A stretch of DNA of 64,000 nt from Lates calcarifer (taxonomy: Eukaryota > Chordata > Actinopteri > Centropomidae), in contig NC_066838.1 of assembly GCF_001640805.2 (NCBI RefSeq), forward strand, positions 13,353,632-13,417,631, in the 5' to 3' direction. Position 1 is the stretch's first letter. Each line of letters begins with the position of its first letter. Both the position numbers and the translations under genes were made by a program. The notes beneath the pieces were generated by a model. The model was given only the letters and a program-made list of their open reading frames with translations, was not told the DNA's origin and did no database searches. Below, in pieces: positions 1 to 9,571 of this stretch.

Positions 1-225
1 ACCTGGGATCCTACTAGTCTTTTTACTGCCTTAACCCACTTGCTGTTAAACAGATTGTGTGGATAGATTTTGTTCTGTGAACAGATCACGAATCTTTGTT
101 ATAGACTGAAAAATTAAATATGTACATATGAATTCATAACAAGACATAACTAGTGATCCATTAATTGCTTGTTTTAAGATATTGCAAATGACTCAAGTTG
201 GTGTGACAGGTGTGATTGTCACCAC

Positions 226-745
226 AATTTCTGAATTTATCATGGCTCATCACTCATAGAACATTTATGTTTAGAAGATGTTTTTGAATGCATTGATGTA
301 CTGTATTTGTTAAAAAAAAAAAAAAAAGATACAAGACACACCTCTAGCAAAACAGTTTTTTTCATTTCTTCAGATGGCTATTTCATAGTGAAATTGTTAA
401 AAACAAATGTGTTCAAAATTAGCTGGTGCAGTCCTCAACCCATAATTTCCTCTTTAATTGCAAACACCTGAGCAGAGAACAAATGAACTGACAGGTGACA
501 AATACAAAGTATAACCACTAGAATACTATGCAACATGTATAGAGAAAATTAGATATACAAACAATATGACAGAAAACAACAACAATACATACCCATCTGC
601 ATCAACAGAGGCTTCAGACCTCGTACATTAGAATAATTACCAAAAAAGGAAGTCAGTTTCTTCATTTAGCCCTGGGTATACTGTGGCCTGCTATGATATA
701 GATGAAAAGTTTCTCTTTGTATTAATAACTTAAGTCAAGCACTGC
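226..745 (+). repeat. Diverged duplication, copy A
   Basis: Shares many blocks in the same order with 2016-2517. Shared blocks include CATAGTGAAATT with TTAAAAACAAA, TACAAACAATATGACAGAAA (TACACAAACAATATGACAGA in the other copy), ATACCCATCTGCA, and AGTTTCTCT. I estimate more than 70 percent identity with small indels. Further similarity resumes at about 1425-1540 against 2515-2640, so copy A carries about 690 extra bases, or copy B lost them. Confidence 0.75.
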
Positions 746-1680
746 CCCATATGCTCTTTTTGTTTCTGGGCCTTCAACTATAAGGCTATCTGGATTAACT
801 TTATGTACACTATGAATGCGTTTAGCCACGGGGATCCAAAGTAGCTTTTCTAATGGCCTACTGATTCTCAGAGACTCTGTCTTTTAGTTGTCGCTTAGTT
901 TGGCCCATATAAAAGCAACCATGTTGAGGATAATTGGTACATTATAGATGTATTATTGAATTAATAAATGTTTTAATGTCATGCACCTTATTAGTCTTTG
1001 CACAGTGGTTGCAGAAGCCACATTTGTAAAGGTCAATGGAGCCTTTTTTTTTTAATTATTATTTCAAATAATCTAATTGACAGGGAGATAGCTTAGTATT
1101 AAGATATCCCATAATGTGGAGAGCGTGGAGGTGCTGTAAAGCTTTCAACCTGTCATCACAGTCAGTATTAGTCAGGACTCCACATCCTGACTGAAAAACA
1201 GTCAGTAAGAATTTCATTTCAGGTGCCAGTTTCAGAGCATACATAGTCCTGGATGGATGAAGGCAGTTGTTGGGGGAAGCTTAATACAAAAGTCTATAAA
1301 CTGGGAGGCAGGCTCAGTAAGGGATCCATTAGATGATATAATAAGCCTCCCTGGAGGAGATTCAAGACTCTTATGGACTTTGGAGAGCATGTAAAAGGAT
1401 GGCTATCCTAGAATGTACCCACTACATTGTCTCGTATTTACTAAAATGGAAAACACATGCTGACGGCCACGCCCTGATGAAGGCTGTTTGTGCCAGTACG
1501 TGTGGGTTGTTACTCACTCATTTTTACTTGAACTAGCTATGAATAAAGACTGTTTGCCAAAAGAGTGCTTTGGATCTTCCTTTCTTTTTATTTTATTTTT
1601 TATGTGTTGCACTACAGTCACTTGGAATGGCAACAATTCATATCTTCAAACGACATCATAGCTGGTACATTTGTCATCTC

Positions 1681-1682
1681 TT

Positions 1683-1715
<33 letters not shown>

Positions 1716-1718
1716 TTA
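1681..1718 (+). repeat. Poly-T run
   Basis: Nearly pure T tract of about 38 bases with one C interruption. It could be the tail of an old minus-strand retroposed insert, but no body is recognisable. Confidence 0.8.
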
Positions 1719-2015
1719 CAGTTTATTAACCAAAGATCAGCATTGCATTGATTTTTAACCATATTATAATGTTGATTTTCCACCCTAGATATAAGTGGAG
1801 ATGTCTTAAGATATTTCAGATTTCCAAACAGAGGAAATGTAAAAGCACTTGGTCTTGATCCAGCTACTGTAACTTTAAATAAGCCTCCATGTTTGCAGCT
1901 TTGTTATTCAAAACTTGTTGCATTGATAATAGCTCAACAGTATATTTGTTTTACTGCAAGGTCAAGGTTTATTATGAATCATATCCATACTCTGCTGTCT
2001 CCACAAAGGAAAGTG

Positions 2016-2415
2016 CATAGTCTGAGGATTTATCAGAGTTCATTACTCAGGGAACATTTATGTATGAATGTATTGTGACAGATACTGTATTTGTTTTAAA
2101 AAGAAGAAAGAGGAAAGAGCCTAAGTAAAAAAAAAGTCTATATGTTTGGCTGTCTCATAGTGAAATTCTTAAAAACAAAGACATAAAAATGAGCTGAGTC
2201 AGTGTAGCCCCCAGTACAGTTTCCCCTTAGCTGAAAATATTAGATGGTTATACAACATGTACAGAAAGAGGAAAATGAGATACACAAACAATATGACAGA
2301 AAACAATAACTCTATATACCCATCTGCAACACAACAGGCACCAGACCTCATACATCAGAATAATTACAAAAAAATGATTTCGCCCTGAGTATAGTAAGGC
2401 CCTCTACTAAGGCCC

Positions 2416-2459
<44 letters not shown>

Positions 2460-2640
2460 CATACATACATATATAAAATAAGTTTCTCTCTTTAATGATA
2501 AGTTAAGTCAATTGCTACATTATCTTGTATCCACTAAAGAGGATACTGTGGATACTGTGTGCTGAGGGCTATACCCTGAGAAAGGCTGTTTGTGCTGCTG
2601 TGTGAGGGTTGTTTTGATATCATTGTTTAGCTCTTTGAAT
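2016..2640 (+). repeat. Diverged duplication, copy B
   Basis: Partner of the block at 226-745, and of 1425-1540, on the same strand about 1.8 kb downstream. A TA microsatellite has grown inside this copy at 2424-2453. No repeat family is recognised. Confidence 0.75.
2424..2453 (+). repeat. (TA)n microsatellite
   Basis: Fifteen TA units within copy B of the duplication. Confidence 0.95.
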
Positions 2641-3799
2641 AATTCAAGTGAGGAAATTATGTAATAAAGCCTATTATCATATTGATTGTAATTGTATTCT
2701 CTGAGAGTGGAATTGAATTTCAAATAGATGAAACGGTTCAAATATTTTAATTATCTGTACCTTCCAGTTGTTTTAAACTTATAGTTCCTGCATCAATCAA
2801 TTATTCTCCATTTCTTTGTTATCTCATAATATCTCCACCTGTTACTTTCAGTATTTTCATATCTTCCTGGTGGTTGTAATTACTTTGCCCACCGCTTCCT
2901 TATTTGTGTGCATACCATATCTTCTCTGTTGTCTGACCAACGTACACCTTTTCTTGCAATCAACTTTCCCTCTACAATGGACAGTCCTTGAAAAGAGACA
3001 GCCACCTAGCGGCAAGCAAATGTAAGTGCAGCTGAAAACCGCACCATCAAAAGTTAATTTGAAAGTTAAAAAAAATTCTTAAGCTATGAAGTTTTATATG
3101 ACTTAATTTTAACTGTCTTGAAGTGATATTTTTTGGGAAATGCTGGCTCCGTCTAAAGCTACAACAGTAAAATGATTTGATTAAAATGAAATGTTTGCAA
3201 ATTGCTGAATTAACAATATTATATTTGACATTGTTGTATCAGTAGTTTCACTTGAAAAAAGGATCTGAGTAAAGGATCTGAATGATGATTAAATTTGTTA
3301 CTATGGTGCCAGCTGACTCTGTCACTGGAAAGTCACATGACTCTTCTGTATAAAGTACCTGCTGTCATTCCAACATTTCACCACAAGATGGAAATAAAAG
3401 ACCAGACAAAAATGTCATACAAGTTGGTTTATCTTCTGTCTTGACAAACGGTACCTAAAATTATTATTAGTAGTAGTAGTAGAAGAGCTAGTAGGCTGTA
3501 GTAATGGTAGTATCATTTCATACTAATAAGTCCAGTTTTGTTCTGGGGTTTTTTGTTTTTTTCTGTTATGTCTCTTTTCCTTAACAATGGAAATAAATCA
3601 GTGCTGCTGACAGTTACTGTGAAAGGATTTTTTCCTTTTTCTTTTTCATTTAATCATTTTTGGGTTGACTACAGTAACCTCAAGTAGATACTGTACACAT
3701 ATTCAGTTTTCCAATTTGTGCAGCCCCACCTGTAGACATATTTTCATAGTTAAATCAAAGCTTTGTCACTAGATTGCTGCTAGGAGGGTTGTTTTACAT

Positions 3800-4075
3800 T
3801 ATCTGTGTGGTCCCAGAAAACCAGGACCCCACTGGACTTGTGGGGTCTGACAGCTTCATGGGGATAAAAATGCTGGACCTCAGATGTTTAAATGGCTGTT
3901 TAAGGGTTCAGACTTTCTTGTAGTGTATGGGTTAGAATTGGTTTATGGTTAGGGTTTGAGTTAGACATTCAGTTGTGATAGTTAAGGTTAGGGTAAGGGG
4001 CTGGGGAATGTATTATGTTGATGACAGGACCCCACAAAGATAGGTGCACAAGGATGTGTATATGTGTGCATGTTA
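3800..4075 (+). repeat. TTAGGG-rich dispersed teleost repeat
   Basis: Has the shape of an abundant fish repeat. One end reads GACCCCACTGGACTTGTGGGG, the middle has GGTTAGGGTTTGAG and GTTAAGGTTAGGGTAAGGGG, and the other end reads GACAGGACCCCACAAAGATA. The two GGACCCCAC ends suggest an inverted-end non-autonomous element. Family name not assigned. Confidence 0.6.
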
Positions 4076-5577
4076 GTAGGTCTGCCGGTAGAATCTGGTT
4101 TAGTAAACATTTGGCCAGAACCTTGTATACCATGTTTTAATTGAAGTGGACTACTTCCTGCCAATTAGTGAAACACTCCTTGAGCTTTAAAAGGAAAACC
4201 CAAAGGGTACAGTGTCTAGAGGCCTCTTTGAAATATGCACTGGAAAAAATTAATAACTTGGCTATCCGACATCAAGCAAGGAAATAATTAGGGTTTTTTT
4301 TCTTTTTTGTCCTGATTTTGAACTCGCTCTACATATAGTTTTATCAGGTCAAGGTAACAGGTTTATGGTGAGGAGCAGTGTAGGGGAGACCTTTAACTGT
4401 TGGACAGCAGAGGGCAGCATGCTGGTGAGGTAAGATATTGCTTTCAATTTATGGAATGACATTTACAACCTCTGGTAAAACATACCTTAATCATCCAATA
4501 ATGTAGGGTTTGCTCTATAATGTTATATAATGGTTTATGACTCTTTGTTTCTGTTGAAAGTGGTTGACAAGCTGGATCAAAAAAGTTTAATATTGTGTAG
4601 TAACAAGGTTATGTGTTTAAAGATGTTTGCTGTAATGAAAATATTCATTTATTGATACCAGTCTAGCATACATGTTGCATGTCAAATAAACCAGAATTCT
4701 CTAGGACAGATGACTCATGGTCTTATTTTCTCAGTTTAATTATTGGCTGTGGTAAACATTTACTTAGTCTTTGTTGCCATTTGAAGCCTGTATTTTTCAT
4801 TTTTCATCATATCTCAGTACAGACATACATGTCTGCAGCACCTCACTAAATACAAAGACTGTTCTTCTTCTCTCTTGAAAATCTGACAGTGTGGCATGCT
4901 TCACATTCCACACTGTGTTTCCACCTAGAATGCATTCATATTTAATAACCACAATTATGGAAGTATTGATGTAGAAACCTATAACCCAGTTTACTTTGAC
5001 ATTTATCATATTCAGTTTTGATTCACTGCAAAGTTCTGTTTATCAAGATATATTTATCGTCAAAACAGCCACTGGATGTCACAGTTGCTGACAAATACAA
5101 GTCATTCACAAAATATTTTGTGCAGTCTCTCTGGAGTTAAAAGAAAGAATATTTTAAGACAGTATCAAATGGAATTTAATGTGCATATCTGCATATTCAA
5201 GCCCATATTTCAAAAGATATAAATATACAAAGTATTGTAACAAACTATTCAGTGCACTTTATGTATATTTATCTGTATTGCAAACAACAAACAAGAACTA
5301 AATAAATATTACTATGGTAATGTTCCAGCATATATGACAATGAAAAACACAACAATTTACAATTGGTATCTGTTATATACAGCTTTATAGGTATAAGTCA
5401 AAAATTACATAATTGTTTACTCAGATTTGTTTATGCTAAATATATGATTGTCTGTTGTATCTGCCTGATTTAGAGCCTTCTGAATTTGTGACTGTTTACT
5501 AATTCTAGATTAAAGTGTGCCAAGAATGAGTTCAATATCTGTGAGAAAACTGGTAACACTGTAATGTAGTAATTATT

Positions 5578-5583
5578 TTTATT
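5578..5583 (-). promoter_or_regulatory. slc26a10: Candidate slc26a10 polyadenylation signal
   Basis: AATAAA on the minus strand about 190 bases past the stop codon. It is the first such hexamer downstream and gives a short 3' UTR. The region is AT-rich, so a chance match is possible. Confidence 0.45.
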
Positions 5584-5775
5584 CATGACATGGTGCTACA
5601 ACAGGCTACTGCTTCTTAAAAACACTGGTATACAGTACAATCTGGACCAAATGCTGGAGTGCCCCTATACAGCTGAGATACATGGTCTCAGCTAATAAAA
5701 CAAATGAAGTCCTAATGTCCTCCACCATTTTAGTCCCAGACACTTGGTTGAAAGGCTCGTCACCATCTCCATGCC

Positions 5776-5814
5776 TCATACCCAAACAGTTGTGGTGTTT
5801 TCTGGAGGTTTTTC
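5776..5814 (-). CDS. slc26a10: slc26a10 coding exon 18, C-terminal tail and stop
   Basis: Residues 680-691, [12 protein letters not shown], then TGA. The tail is short. The final V-W-V fits a class II PDZ-ligand pattern (hydrophobic at 0 and -2). Some SLC26 members end in PDZ ligands, so this is suggestive only. The acceptor is TTTTCTGCTATAG. Confidence 0.8.
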   Translation of the reverse strand, partial: EKPPENTTTVWV

Positions 5815-8800
5815 CTATAGCAGAAAACAGCAGTATCATCATTTGTTTATAACAATCTAAATAATTCGAAATCAAAGTTTCTTTTACATTTGTGAAAATG
5901 TCTGCTTTCTAGCTTACCTTCTGCTGTTGTATATACATCACTGCATCATGAACAGTGACAAAAATGTGCTGAGGGTTCATGTAGTTCATTAGACCACTTG
6001 ATGTTAGGATCTTTAAGACACTCTCTAAGAGAGCAGAAATCATTGATCAATATTCACTGTATGCAGGTGAACTCTGACAAATGTACTGTGCATATATCAT
6101 TCTTCTAAAACAAAAACAAACAAATAAAAAGACTCTGCATAAAGTAGTATATGCAGAATATAAGAGAGAAAACCAGGGGTAAATAAATCATTCTTACCAT
6201 TGCAGTTTGCTAAATATACATGAACCCCAACTTTCTGGCATTCAGTACACATCTGTAAAAAGCCAAGATGTTCATGTTCATGCACAAAGAAATGAAAAAA
6301 AAAGCCAATACAGTGAAAGGTACGTCATGTCATGCTTTAGCAGACTAACCTGTGTAAAGAGTCTTGCTCCAGCAACATCGACAAATATCACCCTGCTGCA
6401 ATCGATTAACACTGCCTGGACATCACTCTCAGATGTTTCTGCACAGCAAAAACAAAATAGTAGCACTCTTTGGAATTATCTGCAACAAATATCTGTATGT
6501 CATAGATGTAATTTTTGGAACTGTATCCATCCATGTTTAGTACCCTCTGCACAGGCCACAGTAAAAAGAACTATTTACCTGATTTGAAGAACTCATTTTC
6601 TGAGGAAAAAGATGTGTTTGCAATGCCTCTTTCCTAAAGAAAATTGAGGGGAGATAATGAAACACTGAAATTAAACTGGATTTTACAGTGTACGTAAACT
6701 TTAAAAGTGGCTTTTTTTTTTTTGTCTCTGCTCATACGGTGATTGCAGTGAGCATACCACAGTGTTGATGGTGGCCTCTCTCTCCCGTTTCTCCAGAGCC
6801 TTCCTGGCCTTCTCCCAGCTGCGGATCTTCTCTGGCGTCAGGCCCAACAGCCTGCTCATCTCCTCCCTGAAGAAGCTGCGGTTGCCGTAGTAAATAGGCC
6901 CGTTGTAAGTCAGGATCTTCACTCCAGGCACCTCATAGCACTGAAAAGAAACCAGCATTGTCCCAACTTCATTCTAGGAAATCCATTCTGCTTTGTCTCT
7001 GAAATTACGATTATCACTTGTTGGTTGAATAATTAAGATTTTATAATAATGAATGTAAATGAGCCCATTCTGAAAGTGTCTTGAAGTGGATTGTTTATTT
7101 TCACATATAAGGGGAAATACCCAGAAAGAACAAGCATCAAGAGTATACTCTTACCTTGCTGTGGTTCTCCAGAGGTCTGTAAATTTCTGTGTTGCTGGCC
7201 CGACCCAGTACTGAACAACCAGCCCTGTTGAATAATGGCTCATCAATTTTAAATTAAAGTGACACATTATGATACATGATCTACTTAGTTTGACGGATAT
7301 GAAGTGATGTGTGTCTTAAAAAAAACTCTACATGGCCTTTACTAGAAGAAGATTCATATCCTTGTTTCTGGGGCTTTAAACTTCCCATAATACATTTTAA
7401 CATAATTTTTTTAGTGTGTGGTGTTGTTAGTTCATGTTTATGGTCTCATATGGTATTTCTTAAAAAAGAAAGTTTGGCAAGAGCACTGGCTGGATTGCAC
7501 TGTAATATTAATATTGTGCAGAGGGGATGAAAAATGTACCTTTGTGTGCGACAGATGACAGTCATCATAGAGAAAACCACTCCGATGGCTAAGCCAAGAT
7601 CCACGTTAAGTACCACCACAGAGAGCCAGGTTACCACCCAAACCATCTGTACAAAGACAGAACCACAATAACATATTGTCATGTCAGGATATTACAATTA
7701 ACAATGGAAGCACGTCAGTGAAAACTATGCGTAATTCCAGCCAAGCAATCAGTGTGAAAGGGGAAGGATGAAGGTGATTTATCTGATGTGCTACCTGCAC
7801 TCATGATGCAGCCTGATTAATACCTATTTTCCCTGGCTGGAGGAGTGTTTATTTCAAATAACCTTGCAACTGTGATGCAGCAGTTATTGATAAGATACAT
7901 GCATCATCAATTTGTCAGCAGGCACCTAAGCTGTAGCTGATACAAAAATAATGCAATTGTGTTTCCTGTGGTTGTCTGCCATTTAAATCTGAATGTAATA
8001 GTGTTTTACTCCAGATAAGATGAATTAAACACATTTTTTAATGTTTTAAGTCTGACCACACCCCGAGCAGGATAATATGATCTAAAATGTGAAGTTACTA
8101 AAAAACCCTATTAGCTGTCTTTTATGGATCAGTTGTTGACCTAATGGTAACTGGGGAGCTAATTAACCATCCTCCCTCCACTCTCCTGTGTTTTATTCTT
8201 ATGCATGGGGACCACATTACAGAATACACTCCTGTGTCTTATATTGCTAATAAATGGCCTTACAAAGTCGATCTTGCTGATTCTCCACAGCTCAGGTAAG
8301 TCTTGGAACTGCAGAAACATCTGCCTGAGGCTGGTGACATTGATGCATGCCAAGACTGCCTGAGGAGAGAGATAAAAGGATGAGGTGAGAGAAATTTCCC
8401 TCGCTCTTTCTCTGCCCCGTGTTTGTAGAGATAGAAGCATATGAACACACCTTGGGCAGGAAGTAGAACAGCGGTCCAATCAGCAGCAGGACAATCAGAA
8501 CAACCAGACTAGTGAACAAGCCGGACAACTGCAAAAACACACACACACAGACAGTACACACATCAAGTGTTGTCTCAGTGTGAGCCATAAGCTTTGCTCC
8601 TTATTTAGAACATTGTCTGCATTGGCAGTACATTCAATATGCAAGCAAATCATTACACAGATGAATATAAATGTAGTATTAGGTTTTATATCATTTTAAC
8701 TGCACTGTGGATTAGAGCCAGATCTGTACTGTAACAGAAATCTAAGGTACATTCACTTACATGATTGATAGAAGGAAAATTTAAAAAATGATTTCTCTGT

Positions 8801-9524
8801 GTATTTCTCTGTTGATCACAATTGAATGTATACACTTGTTTTATTGCTGCATCAGTAGATATAACCTAAATTTGGTTGGAATGTTTGTGCTTATTTTAAA
8901 ATGCACAAAAGTTACTGTATATCATGTATACTACCTGTGTGTATCCTCCAGCACTCTCCAGTATATTAGTAGTGGCTAGAGTGGCTGAGCTGGGGAAGCA
9001 GGTGAAAAAGGAGGACACCGTATTGGAGATGCCATGAGCCAGCAGCTCCTGAAATCAAGCATGGGTTCAATGCAGACAGTTAACAGATCAGTGAGAATTT
9101 TACATCTCAACAAACAGCTGTGACATTCTTACACGTTACCTGGTTGGGATGTATGGAATATCCGTGTTTGTCAGCATAAATCATTGCCAGTGAGACTGAC
9201 ACGGCGTAACCAACAAATGTTATGGCCACTGTGTCTCCGGCAATGTCAGGGAAAGTGTGCAGGGCAGGCATCCGTGGCCTTGGAAATCTGAGGATGAGGG
9301 AATAAAAAGTCAAACTACTGGAAGTAACTGAGCTCATCTGTGTTTTGACTGTTTTTGTTTGTTTGTTTGTTTGTTTTTCCCAATCCAAAAAAATTACCCA
9401 GCTGGGATGTGGCCAACTATCTCAATGTTGTAAGAAGAGTCCAGTGAGGAGGCATAGGCTACACCCGTAGCAACAATCACCTGAAGAATAAAGCACAAAG
9501 CCATAACTTGTTAAAAATTATTGT

Positions 9525-9571
<47 letters not shown>

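Larger units (their letters stand above)
1..5570. other. AT-rich intergenic DNA downstream of slc26a10
   Basis: No exon with coherent splice sites or family resemblance was found on either strand. The stretch holds a diverged duplication (about 226-745 and 2016-2517), poly-T and TA runs, and a TTAGGG-rich dispersed repeat near 3.8-4.1 kb. Open frames here are short and AT-driven. Confidence 0.7.

Noticed and set aside
6207..6587. Plus-strand 126-codon open frame
   Set aside because: Antisense shadow of slc26a10 STAS exons and introns.
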